DNA of 12,105 nucleotides from Raineyella sp964402325 (GTDB lineage: Bacteria > Actinomycetota > Actinomycetes > Propionibacteriales > Propionibacteriaceae), in assembly GCA_964402325.1 (NCBI GenBank), contig CAYOBI010000077.1, forward strand, positions 1 through 12,105, written 5' to 3'. Below are positions 1 through 5,429 of this stretch, piece after piece; the first letter of the stretch is position 1, and the number at the start of each line of letters is the position of its first letter. The notes under the pieces are model-generated. The model was not told the DNA's origin, made no database searches, and worked only from the letters and a program-made list of their open reading frames with translations. Position numbers and translations under genes: made by a program.

Positions 1-2
1 GG

Positions 3-302
3 CATGATCGGCGCAGCCGTCGCCGTGCTCCGCATCACCCGCATCGACCCGCTCCCCGGCGATGGTGGTGCCCGGAGGCGGAGTTCGCCGGAGGGATCGA
101 CGAGGACATGCGTCCCGTCCTCGTGGCCGCCGACGGGACGGTCACCCACGACACCTACCCGCAGACCCGAGAACTCAACGGTGGCTTCACGAACCTCGAC
201 CTGCCATCCCGGGGGGCGGTCCAGGAGTGGGCCGCGAGGATCGCGGCCGCCTGCCGCTGCTCGCAGGAGCTTCGGCAGTTCGGGGACGATCCTGAGTCCT
301 GA
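3..302 (+). pseudogene. YciI-like protein, partial and probably frameshifted
   Basis: The convincing coding part is the last ~75 codons (about 75-302). It carries the C-terminal half of a YCII-related fold: a Leu-Asn-Gly-Gly-Phe strand, a helix with Glu-Trp-Ala-Ala and a C-R-C-x-Q-E-L-R ending as in actinobacterial YciI proteins. Their biochemical role is mostly unknown and they are small soluble dimers. Upstream of about 70 this frame loses its G/C-rich third positions and becomes Arg/His/Pro-rich. The first frame (from about 4 to 60) has the proper third-position bias instead. That suggests a one-base frame change near 60-75, or a fusion with the end of another gene. The only ATG in the last frame (108) would leave 64 residues, short for a family of about 110-130. 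The stop codon lies inside the hairpin at 294-316. Family call is by eye and moderate; the broken state is inference. Confidence 0.45.
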
Positions 303-316
303 CCGGGTCAGGACTC
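294..316. terminator. perfect 9-bp inverted repeat, likely bidirectional terminator
   Basis: GAGTCCTGA and its exact complement flank a 5-base CCGGG loop. The left arm includes the TGA stop of the YciI-like frame, and the right arm lies 2 bases beyond the stop of a short protein-like tail on the other strand. There is no T-run, which is common for actinobacterial terminators. Its position between convergent coding ends supports a terminator role. Confidence 0.5.
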
Positions 317-318
317 GG

Positions 319-402
319 TCAGGCTACGCGGGATGCGAGGTTGTCGAGGTCGGCGCGGATCTTGGCGAATAATCCTTCCGTTGAGGTGGCGAGTATGGAC
401 AA
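319..402 (-). pseudogene. short protein-like tail of an unknown gene
   Basis: Reading the minus strand from 402 to a stop at 319-321 gives about 27 residues that look like a genuine C-terminus: an amphipathic helix with Leu-Phe-Ala-Lys-Ile-Arg-Ala-Asp-Leu-Asp-Asn-Leu-Ala. Upstream of 402 the same frame turns into Pro/Arg/Ser-rich sequence with no credible start. The stretch uses codons rare in the neighbours (ATA, TTA, TCA) and is visibly less GC-rich. It may be the remnant of a lost or transferred gene. I do not recognise the family, and it could be chance. Confidence 0.2.
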
Positions 403-540
403 GGCGGCCTCCGGTGGCGCGCGGGTGGGGGACCGAGCCGAAGGGCTCCGGTGAGGGCTTCCCGCCAGTCTGCCAGCCGACTGCGGCCGGCCCACAGGGC
501 TGGCCGTGGTCCGGGGGCGTGCCTGGGGATCCTCCGCGTC
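403..540. other. non-coding stretch between gene remnants
   Basis: No coding frame here has both a start and the local codon bias. It holds two GC-rich stem-loops: an imperfect one around 434-453 (ACCGAGCC against GGCTCCGGT) and a stronger one at 484-506, annotated separately. Nothing else was recognised. Confidence 0.4.
484..506 (-). terminator. GC-rich stem-loop downstream of the glycogen-binding protein
   Basis: Arms of 10 bases (CGGCCGGCCC and GGGCTGGCCG) pair with one mismatch around an ACA loop, 35-57 bases past the stop of the minus-strand gene at 541. No T-run follows. A terminator is the simplest reading. Confidence 0.4.
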
Positions 541-831
541 TCAGGCGGCGCGGACCGTCACCACGCACCCCTGGGAGTCGATCCGGTCGGCGTCGGGATC
601 GTCGAACCAGTGGCCGTTCTCCCCGAGGTAACGGAAGCGCAGTGTGCACCCCGGGCTCACCGTGACCGCCGCGCTGTAGGTGCCGTTGCTGCGCCGGCGC
701 AGCACGTGCGCGCCGGGCGTCCAGTCGTTGAAGTCGCCCACGACGCTGACGGTCCCCTCGACCACGTCCGCGGGGATGGCGAAAGTGAGTCGGAAGTTGG
801 AGGTCTTCCGGTCACGGGCAAGCTTCAGCAC
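541..831 (-). CDS. stand-alone glycogen-recognition (CBM48 / isoamylase N-terminal) domain protein
   Basis: A 96-residue protein that is essentially one early-set beta-sandwich domain. It is the kind of domain that binds alpha-glucans in branching and debranching enzymes and in AMPK beta subunits. The diagnostic strand-turn G-D-F-N-D-W-T-P-G sits at residues 32-40, with W37 as the expected sugar-stacking residue. A second conserved block, L-R-F-R-Y-L then W-F-D-D-P-D-A-D, follows at 64-82. No catalytic domain, signal peptide or membrane segment is present, so it is probably a cytoplasmic glycogen-binding or regulatory protein; no partner is encoded nearby. The start is GTG at 829-831, chosen because AGAAAGG lies 8 bases upstream and the domain begins about 10 residues later. 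Two operator-like inverted repeats lie 40-85 bases upstream. The domain call is strong; the cellular role is inferred. Confidence 0.85.
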   Translation of the reverse strand: MLKLARDRKTSNFRLTFAIPADVVEGTVSVVGDFNDWTPGAHVLRRRSNGTYSAAVTVSPGCTLRFRYLGENGHWFDDPDADRIDSQGCVVTVRAA

Positions 832-870
832 TGTCGCACCTTTCTCTTGGTCGTCGACGCCAGCGGTGAG

Positions 871-884
871 TGACGGCGGTGTCA
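871..884. promoter_or_regulatory. operator-like inverted repeat, copy 2 (imperfect)
   Basis: TGACGGCGGTGTCA matches the core of the perfect element at 897-914 with one base changed (G for A). The two copies are 28 bases apart on the same side of the glycogen-binding gene. Paired copies suggest binding of a dimeric TetR- or MarR-type repressor; the regulator is not in the window. Confidence 0.4.
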
Positions 885-896
885 GCGGCCAGCATG

Positions 897-914
897 AATG
901 ACAGCGGTGTCATT
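897..914. promoter_or_regulatory. operator-like perfect inverted repeat, copy 1
   Basis: AATGACA and TGTCATT form a perfect 7-bp inverted repeat around GCGG, a size and shape typical of TetR-family operators. On the minus strand it overlaps TAGAAT (912-917), a close match to a -10 hexamer for the gene at 541-831, so occupancy would block that promoter. No good -35 was found. Confidence 0.45.
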
Positions 915-1067
915 CTAACGGTCGGTGGTCCGCCTCCCGGACCGCTCCCGCGAGCGATCGCGCGCTGGACACCCGGCCCGCGACCAGGGGTCGGCAAGGG
1001 GGAGACGTCGTCACGTCGCAGCGTCCGGCCCCGGTCCGGGCTTTCTGCCGGCAAGACGTCGGGCCAA
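915..1067. other. non-coding divergent intergenic stretch
   Basis: No convincing gene lies between the operator pair and the 23-bp repeats. A degenerate fourth copy of the 23-bp repeat may occupy 1045-1067 (about half the positions match). Otherwise I see only GC-rich sequence. Confidence 0.4.
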
Positions 1068-1136
1068 GCGTCGGCAGATTGTTGAACAGAGCAACGGCAA
1101 GATGTTAAACAGAGCGTCGGCAGGATGTTAGATTGG
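1068..1136 (+). repeat. three tandem 23-bp repeats containing the ATPase promoter
   Basis: Copies start at 1068, 1091 and 1114 with an exact 23-bp period. Each begins GC..CGGCA and continues GAT(T)GTT; the first two end AACAGA, while the third diverges at its end (AGATTGG). The array stops 4 bases before the ATG of the next gene and carries its probable promoter. The arrangement resembles a cooperative operator or iteron array; tandem spacing near two helical turns would put bound proteins on nearly the same face. Confidence 0.7.
1105..1134 (+). promoter_or_regulatory. probable leaderless promoter of the DUF4143 ATPase gene
   Basis: A TAGATT -10 box (1129-1134) fits the actinobacterial TAnnnT pattern and lies 6 bases before the ATG at 1141. 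TTAAAC (1105-1110) sits 18 bases upstream as a -35. There is no Shine-Dalgarno sequence, so transcription should begin at or next to the start codon. Both boxes fall at equivalent positions in adjacent 23-bp repeats. Confidence 0.5.
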
Positions 1137-1140
1137 CGCC

Positions 1141-2412
1141 ATGGTGTACCGCCGCAGGATCATCGACGACATCCTCGACGACGTCTTTCCGCACCTGGCG
1201 GCGATCGCTCTGGAGGGGGCGAAGGGTGTCGGCAAGACCGCGACCGGTCACCGGCGGGCGGCCAGTGTCCTGTCGCTGGACGACCCGGCGGACCGAGCGG
1301 CGGTCAGGGCCCACCTGGACCTGGTCACCGAGGTCGACGGTCCCGTGCTGATCGACGAATGGCAGCTCGAACCAGCCGTCTGGGAACGGGTTCGTCGGGC
1401 GGTCGACGACGATCCGTCGGGCGGGCGGTTCCTGCTCGCCGGGTCGGCCGGGATCGCCCCCGGCGTCCGGGTGCATTCGGGAGCTGGGCGCATCGTCCGG
1501 ATGCCGATGCGGCCGCTGACCATCAGCGAACGGGGCCTCGAGACGCCGACGGTGTCGTTGGCCGCTCTGCTGGCCGGAGAACGGTCCATGATCTCCGGCG
1601 CGACCCGGGTGGATCTGGGCACGTACACCGACGAGATCCTGAGGTCCGGCCTGCCGGGTGTCCGCGACCTGCCTGAACGTGCCAGGAACCTGCAGCTCGA
1701 CAGCTACGTCGACCGCATCGTCGAGCACGAGCTGCCGGAGAACGGGGTGGTTGTCCGACGTCCGGCGGCCCTGCGTGCTTGGCTCACCGCCTATGCCGCC
1801 GCGACATCGACGGATGCCGCCTGGAGCACGATCCTGGACGCCGCGACCCCGGGGGAGGGGGACAAGCCCGCGCGACAGACGGCCGACTCCTACCGTGAGC
1901 ACCTGACCCGGGTCTTCGTCCTGGACCCGGTCGAAGCCTGGATCCCGACCTTCGCCCCATTGAAGCGGTTGACGCGCAGCCCCAAGCACCACCTGGTCGA
2001 TCCTGCGTTGGCGGCTCGACTGGTCGGTGTCGGCAGGGCGGGGCTGTTGAGGGGGCAGGGCCGGGAGGTGTCGCCGGGCACCGGGACCTGGTTGGGGGCG
2101 CTGTTCGAGTCCCTGGTCGCCCAGTCGGTCCGGGTCTACGCCCAGGCGGCCGAGGCGAGAGTCGGGCATCTGCGCACCAGGAACACCGATCATGAGGTCG
2201 ACCTGGTGGTGGAAGCGGCGGATCGGTCGACGGTGGCGATCGAGGTCAAACTCGCCGACTCGGTGACCTCGGCCGACGTGGTGCACCTGAACTGGCTGGA
2301 CCGTCAGCTCGGTGACCGACTGGTCGACCGGGTCGTGGTGTACACGGGCGACCGGGCCTATCGACGCGACGACGGGGTGGCGGTCGTACCGCTGGCACTG
2401 CTGGGCCCCTGA
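1141..2412 (+). CDS. AAA_14 / DUF4143 family ATP-binding protein
   Basis: This 423-residue protein has the family's two-part layout. The N-terminal AAA-type ATPase (about 1-130) has Walker A G26-A-K-G-V-G-K32-T33, Walker B V-L-I-D72-E73 and a sensor-like F-L-L-A-G-S at 97-102. A helical middle region follows. The C-terminal DUF4143 domain resembles a PD-(D/E)XK nuclease fold, with F-E323 in a helix, H-E352-V-D354 and I-E368-V-K370, so the nuclease-like residues look intact. Family members are common and often repeat-associated, but their reaction is largely unknown; links to DNA handling, defence or toxin-antitoxin-like roles are speculative. The start at 1141 is supported by a leaderless -10 box 6 bases upstream and the tandem repeats that end there. 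A hairpin follows the stop. It stands alone as a transcription unit, which fits a selfish or accessory gene. Family assignment is confident; function is not. Confidence 0.85.
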   Translation: MVYRRRIIDDILDDVFPHLAAIALEGAKGVGKTATGHRRAASVLSLDDPADRAAVRAHLDLVTEVDGPVLIDEWQLEPAVWERVRRAVDDDPSGGRFLLAGSAGIAPGVRVHSGAGRIVRMPMRPLTISERGLETPTVSLAALLAGERSMISGATRVDLGTYTDEILRSGLPGVRDLPERARNLQLDSYVDRIVEHELPENGVVVRRPAALRAWLTAYAAATSTDAAWSTILDAATPGEGDKPARQTADSYREHLTRVFVLDPVEAWIPTFAPLKRLTRSPKHHLVDPALAARLVGVGRAGLLRGQGREVSPGTGTWLGALFESLVAQSVRVYAQAAEARVGHLRTRNTDHEVDLVVEAADRSTVAIEVKLADSVTSADVVHLNWLDRQLGDRLVDRVVVYTGDRAYRRDDGVAVVPLALLGP

Positions 2413-2428
2413 TGAGGTGACGACCGCC

Positions 2429-2444
2429 GGACCCAGCCGGGTCC
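2429..2444 (+). terminator. short hairpin after the ATPase gene
   Basis: GGACCC and GGGTCC pair perfectly around AGCC, starting 17 bases after the stop at 2412. No T-run follows. It is a weak but well-placed terminator candidate between the ATPase and the repair gene. Confidence 0.35.
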
Positions 2445-2481
2445 CTGCGCCGAGGCGGATCGCCGGCGGCATGATGGTGCC

Positions 2482-3060
2482 ATGACCGGCCCGCACGAGC
2501 TCGCCCAGCAGATCGACGCCGGCCTCCGTGCCGCGGCCCGGCCGGAGCGGGCGGCGGGGGAAAAGGCCTACCTGAAGAGCACCCTCGAGCACTACGGCAC
2601 TTCGATGCCGGCGATTCGTTCCGCCGTTCGTACGGCGATCGGGCGCGATGGGCTGGCCGCCTCCGTCGTCGGACCGCTGGTCGAGCGCGAACCCTCGTTG
2701 GGTGCGACCCTGGACCGGTGGGCGGCCGACGAGGACTTCTGGATCCGTCGGTCCGCGCTGCTGGCGCTGTTGCTCGCGTTGCGCCGCGGCGAGGGGGACT
2801 TCGACCGGTTCGGCCGCTACGCCGACAGCATGCTGGGGGAGAAGGAGTTCTTCGTGCGCAAGGCGATCGGCTGGGTGCTGCGAGACACCGGGCGCAAGCG
2901 GCCCGACCTGGTGTACGCCTGGCTGCTGCCCCGCGCGGCGCGGGCCTCCGGCGTGACCGTGCGCGAGGCGGTCAAACCTCTCAGCGACGAACAGCGGGCC
3001 GCGGTGCAGGCGCTCCGGACGAGGACGGACGTTCCGCCGGTGGCGGGTCCGGGCATGTGA
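2482..3060 (+). CDS. AlkD-like DNA alkylation repair protein, internally shortened
   Basis: A 192-residue HEAT-repeat protein of the DNA_alkylation (AlkD) family, monofunctional glycosylases that remove bulky or cationic alkylated bases. Family hallmarks are A-Y-L-K-S-x-L-E (29-36), V-V-G-P-L-V-E (62-68), D-R-W-A-x-D-x-D-F-W-I-R-R (78-90), E-K-E-F-F-V-R-K-A-I-G-W-V-L-R (120-134) and A-S-G-V-T-V-R-E-A-V-K (155-165). Relatives are about 230-240 residues. Here P-A-I-R-S-A-V-R (43-50) runs almost directly into L-A-A-S-V-V-G-P (58-65), so some 45-60 residues containing the usual W-x-x-P-V-x-E-x-R helices are absent. The tryptophan that normally precedes the catalytic aspartate (W109 in the Bacillus cereus enzyme) also seems lost, although an Asp remains at 56. 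The frame is intact. The start at 2482 has only a weak RBS. Its stop overlaps the next gene's GTG, so the two are probably coupled. Activity is doubtful. Confidence 0.8.
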   Translation: MTGPHELAQQIDAGLRAAARPERAAGEKAYLKSTLEHYGTSMPAIRSAVRTAIGRDGLAASVVGPLVEREPSLGATLDRWAADEDFWIRRSALLALLLALRRGEGDFDRFGRYADSMLGEKEFFVRKAIGWVLRDTGRKRPDLVYAWLLPRAARASGVTVREAVKPLSDEQRAAVQALRTRTDVPPVAGPGM

Positions 3061-3919
3061 CACAGTTGAGCGTGGACATCGTCACGGGCGGCCGCGGGGG
3101 AGAAGGCCCGCTGGCACCGGAACGCGGCTGGGTCCGTGTTCTGCGGTTCGTCGTGGGCGTGTTCGTGCTGGCCGCGGTGGTGCGCGACCTGTGGCTTGCG
3201 GCCATGGGACAGGGCGAGAACGACCTCGTCCAGACCTTCTCCCAGTTCACGGTCCAGTCGAACGCCGTGTTCGGAGCGGTATTGGTGCTCTCGGCGATGG
3301 CCCGCCGCGCGAGCCTCCCGCGGGGGTGGGACCACCTCCGCGGCGCGCTGGCCTTCTACCTCGTGATGACCGGCATCGTGTACGCCGTCCTGGTCGCCCC
3401 GCCGGGCGAGCTCTGGAGCTGGAACATCGTCTGGACGAACCTCGCCCTGCATCGGGTGGCCCCGCTGTTCGCCGTGGTCGACTGGCTCCTGGTGACCATG
3501 ACGACGCGCGGCAGCTGGCATCGCCCGCTCGCCTGGATGGTCTACCCGCTCGCGTTCCTCGTGTACTCGTGGATCCGCGGCGCCCNNNNNNNNNNNNNNN
3601 NNNNNNNNNNNNNNNNNNNNNNNNNNNNNNNNNNNNNNNNNNNNNNNNNNNNNNNNNNNNNNNNNNNNNNNNNNNNNNNNNNNNNGCCTGGATGGTCTAC
3701 CCGCTCGCGTTCCTCGTGTACTCGTGGATCCGCGGCGCCCTCACCGGCTGGTATCCGTACGACTTCCTCAATCCGACCCTGCCCGGCGGCTGGGGTGTCG
3801 TGCTGGTGACGGCAGCGGTCGTGCTGGCCGCCTTCCTGGTCGTCGGCGTCGTCGTGCACGTGCTCGGCAACCTGCGCGTACGGCTCGCGACCCGCCGCGG
3901 TGCCGTTCCCGTAGCGTGA
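3057..3919 (+). CDS. Pr6Pr-type integral membrane protein, split by a false assembly gap
   Basis: If the duplicated 55 bp and the N-run are collapsed (3531-3585 equals 3686-3740), 3057-3585 joins 3741-3919 as one intact 235-residue frame. As printed, the 155-base excess breaks the frame and would give two fragments. The protein has about six hydrophobic segments (near residues 30-49, 66-82, 95-114, 131-148, 157-175 and 194-218). It carries the family's conserved features: F-T-V-Q-S-N, L-H-R-V-A-P, V-D-W-L-L, the P-L-A-W-x-x-Y-P block and G-A-L-T-G-W-Y-P-Y. The biochemical role of Pr6Pr proteins is unknown. The start is GTG at 3057, sharing GTGA with the preceding stop, which implies translational coupling; GTG at 3072 is an alternative. 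The tail is short and basic. Confidence 0.8.
3531..3585. repeat. 55-bp contig-end overlap, left copy
   Basis: These 55 bases are identical to 3686-3740, on the other side of the N-run. Identity ends exactly at the gap on both sides, as expected for two contigs sharing an assembler k-mer overlap rather than a biological repeat. Confidence 0.9.
3586..3685. other. scaffold gap of 100 N
   Basis: Exactly 100 undetermined bases inside the Pr6Pr gene, a conventional unknown-length placeholder. Because the flanks overlap by 55 identical bases and the collapsed sequence is in frame, no sequence is likely missing. Confidence 0.95.
3686..3740. repeat. 55-bp contig-end overlap, right copy
   Basis: Identical to 3531-3585. 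Merging the two copies removes the gap and restores the reading frame of the membrane protein. Confidence 0.9.
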
Positions 3920-3949
3920 GGCGGGTCGCCGACTCGGCCGTGACGGCTG

Positions 3950-4039
3950 TTCCCGCGGACGCTGATGCGTTCCCGCGGATACCTAGGTATCCGCGGGAAG
4001 CCACGAGGGTCCGCGGGAAACCACGAGAGTCCGCGGGAA
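3950..4039. repeat. 20-bp-periodic palindromic array, copy A (5 units)
   Basis: Five perfect 10-bp units start at 3950, 3970, 3990, 4010 and 4030. The first two read TTCCCGCGGA and the last three TCCGCGGGAA. The units are separated by 10-bp spacers, and the central spacer TACCTAGGTA is itself palindromic, so 3970-3999 is a perfect 30-bp palindrome. The array lies between the convergent ends of the membrane protein and rhodanese genes and may double as a terminator. I see no coding potential and no transposase. Confidence 0.9.
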
Positions 4040-4067
4040 CTGCCCCCGCTGGGACCGGGGCCCCGAC

Positions 4068-4394
4068 TCAGCCCTGCGGCGGCACCGGCCCCTGCTCGAT
4101 CGGACGGCCCTGGGCCTCCCATTCGGCCATGCCGCCCTCGACGTTGACCACGTCGTACCCGGCCGCCTCGAGCGCCTCGACCGCGCGCAGCGACCGCCGG
4201 CCGAGGTGGCAGATCACGTAGGTGGTGGTGCCCTTGTCGATCTCAGCGGCGCGGGCGATCACCTCGCCCAGCGGGATCAGCCTCGCTCCGTGCAGGTGGC
4301 CGGCCTCGTACTCGTACGGTTCGCGGACGTCGACCACGGGAGCACCCGCCTCGTACGCCGCCGCGAAGGTGGCAATGTCTGTCGTCTTCGGCAT
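4068..4394 (-). CDS. single-domain rhodanese-like sulfurtransferase
   Basis: A 108-residue single rhodanese domain, expected to carry a sulfane sulfur as a cysteine persulfide. It has the D22-V-R24-E-P-x-E-Y-E-x-G-H-L motif near the N-terminus. The active-site loop starts with C62 (C-H-L-G-R-R-S, residues 62-68), and G-G-M-x-E-W lies at 87-92. The size matches GlpE/PspE-like single-domain enzymes and no signal peptide is seen, so it is probably cytoplasmic. The ATG at 4394 is preferred over an upstream in-frame ATG because the domain begins there and a TATCCT -10 box lies 6 bases before it, as for a leaderless transcript. The C-terminus ends in a Pro/Gly-rich tail. It sits alone between repeat arrays A and B; the physiological sulfur acceptor cannot be told from context. 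Confidence 0.88.
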   Translation of the reverse strand: MPKTTDIATFAAAYEAGAPVVDVREPYEYEAGHLHGARLIPLGEVIARAAEIDKGTTTYVICHLGRRSLRAVEALEAAGYDVVNVEGGMAEWEAQGRPIEQGPVPPQG

Positions 4395-4400
4395 GGTCCG

Positions 4401-4406
4401 AGGATA
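4401..4406 (-). promoter_or_regulatory. probable -10 box for a leaderless rhodanese transcript
   Basis: On the minus strand TATCCT fits TAnnnT and is followed by 6 bases and then ATG, the same geometry as at the ATPase gene (TAGATT, 6 bases, ATG). No ribosome binding site is visible. A -35 was not convincing. Confidence 0.35.
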
Positions 4407-4500
4407 GGCACGATCCGCAGGTCCGGAGGAGCACTTCGGGCCGGACGCCGCGTCGAGCTGCATCAGGGCGCGTCGCGGCGGTGCCCGGCCTCATCGGGCC

Positions 4501-4590
4501 TTCCCGCGGACGCTGTTACGTTGCCGCGGATCCCCAGGTATCCGCGGGAAGCCCCGAACGTCCGCGGGAAGCTCGCAGCGTCCGCGGATG
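4501..4590. repeat. 20-bp-periodic palindromic array, copy B (5 units, partly degenerate)
   Basis: This has the same architecture as copy A. Units at 4501 (TTCCCGCGGA), 4521 (TTGCCGCGGA, one change), 4541 and 4561 (TCCGCGGGAA) and 4581 (TCCGCGGATG, degenerate) keep the exact 20-bp period. The central spacer TCCCCAGGTA has lost perfect symmetry. It lies in the divergent region between the rhodanese and the NADP oxidoreductase, so here it cannot simply be a terminator. Confidence 0.88.
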
Positions 4591-4654
4591 CGCTGACGGT
4601 ACGGCCGCAGAGCTCTGGCCGATGACAGACCTGCCTGCTACCTTCCGGGACATC

Positions 4655-4671
4655 AGCAGATGCAGTCTGCT
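4655..4671. promoter_or_regulatory. small inverted repeat upstream of the NADP oxidoreductase
   Basis: AGCAGA and TCTGCT pair perfectly around 5 bases, ending 10 bases before the GAGGAGG ribosome binding site. It could be an operator or a 5'-leader hairpin. Evidence is positional only. Confidence 0.25.
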
Positions 4672-4694
4672 CGTCCTCACCGAGGAGGTCAGTG

Positions 4695-5384
4695 ATGAAC
4701 ATCGCAGTTCTGGGCACCGGCATGGTCGGCCAGGCCCTCGCCGGGGGTCTGCACGGACTCGGCCACTCCGTGGTCGTCGGCACCCGCGACCCGGCGGCGA
4801 CGCTGGCCCGCACCGCACCCGACGGCATGGGCAATCCGCCCTTCAGCGTCTGGCGGGCCGCTAACCCCGACATCGCGCTCGCCACCTTCGCCGAGGCCGC
4901 GGCGGGCGCCGAACTGGTCGTCAACGCGTCCCAGGGAGCCGCGTCCCTGGACGTCCTGCGCCTGGCAGGCGCCGACAACCTCGCCGGCAAGATCCTCATG
5001 GACGTGTCCAATCCGCTGGACTTCTCCACCGGCTACCCGCCGACGCTGTTCGTCAAGGACACCGACTCGCTCGGCGAGGTCATCCAGCGGACCTTCCCGG
5101 CGGCCAGGGTCGTCAAGACGCTCAACACGATCACCGCGGCCCTGATGGTCGATCCGAGGTCCCTCGGCGGGTCCGTGACCGTGTTCGTGTCCGGCGACAA
5201 CGCTTCGGCCAAGGCGACCGTGGTCGAATTGCTGACCGCCTTCGGCCATGACGACGTGATCGACCTCGGCGGCATCAGCTCCGCCCGCGGCCCCGAGATG
5301 TTCCTCCCGCTGTGGATCCAGCTCGCCGGCGTGCTCAGGACCGCCCGCTTCGACGTCAAGGTCGTCCGCGGCGACGCCCCGTAG
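4695..5384 (+). CDS. F420-dependent NADP oxidoreductase-like NAD(P)-binding protein
   Basis: A 229-residue Rossmann protein. The first strand M-N-I-A-V-L-G7-T-G9-M-V-G12 is the dinucleotide-binding GxGxxG loop, and V-V-V-G-T-R31-D ends strand 2, where an Arg typically contacts the NADP 2'-phosphate. Later conserved parts are E-L-V-V-N-A-S-Q-G, D-V-S-N-P-L-D-F and V-K-T-L-N-T-I-T, all typical of the F420_oxidored family, which includes F420H2:NADP reductases. Whether this paralog uses F420 or another substrate cannot be told. ATG at 4695 is preferred over the adjacent GTG (4692) because GAGGAGG (4682-4688) then sits at the ideal distance of 6 bases. The gene is monocistronic, bracketed by repeat arrays B and C, and convergent with the amidase operon. 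Confidence 0.82.
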   Translation: MNIAVLGTGMVGQALAGGLHGLGHSVVVGTRDPAATLARTAPDGMGNPPFSVWRAANPDIALATFAEAAAGAELVVNASQGAASLDVLRLAGADNLAGKILMDVSNPLDFSTGYPPTLFVKDTDSLGEVIQRTFPAARVVKTLNTITAALMVDPRSLGGSVTVFVSGDNASAKATVVELLTAFGHDDVIDLGGISSARGPEMFLPLWIQLAGVLRTARFDVKVVRGDAP

Positions 5385-5429
5385 GACGTCGGAGCAGTCT
5401 TCACACGTCGTGCCCTGAAGCGTCCCGGC

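Noticed and set aside
403..540. Possible structured RNA or riboswitch
   Set aside because: GC-rich stems are present, but I could not match any conserved core (cobalamin, RNase P or tmRNA), and the stems are explained by a terminator.
1141..2412. ATPase gene as half of a toxin-antitoxin or defence system
   Set aside because: The nuclease-like C-terminal residues invite the idea, but there is no partner gene in the same unit; only the repeats upstream and a repair gene after a hairpin.
1105..3063. 652-codon open frame on the minus strand
   Set aside because: It lies opposite the ATPase and AlkD-like genes, both with clear family motifs. It is Arg/Pro/Gln-rich without domains, typical of antisense frames in high-GC DNA.
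3950..4039. CRISPR-like reading of the 10-bp unit and spacer array
   Set aside because: Units and spacers are far too short, orientation inverts in the middle, spacers are partly conserved between arrays and no cas gene is present.
4501..4590. Insertion sequence or MITE with terminal repeats
   Set aside because: No transposase, no clear target-site duplications, and the internal structure is periodic half-sites rather than two terminal inverted repeats.
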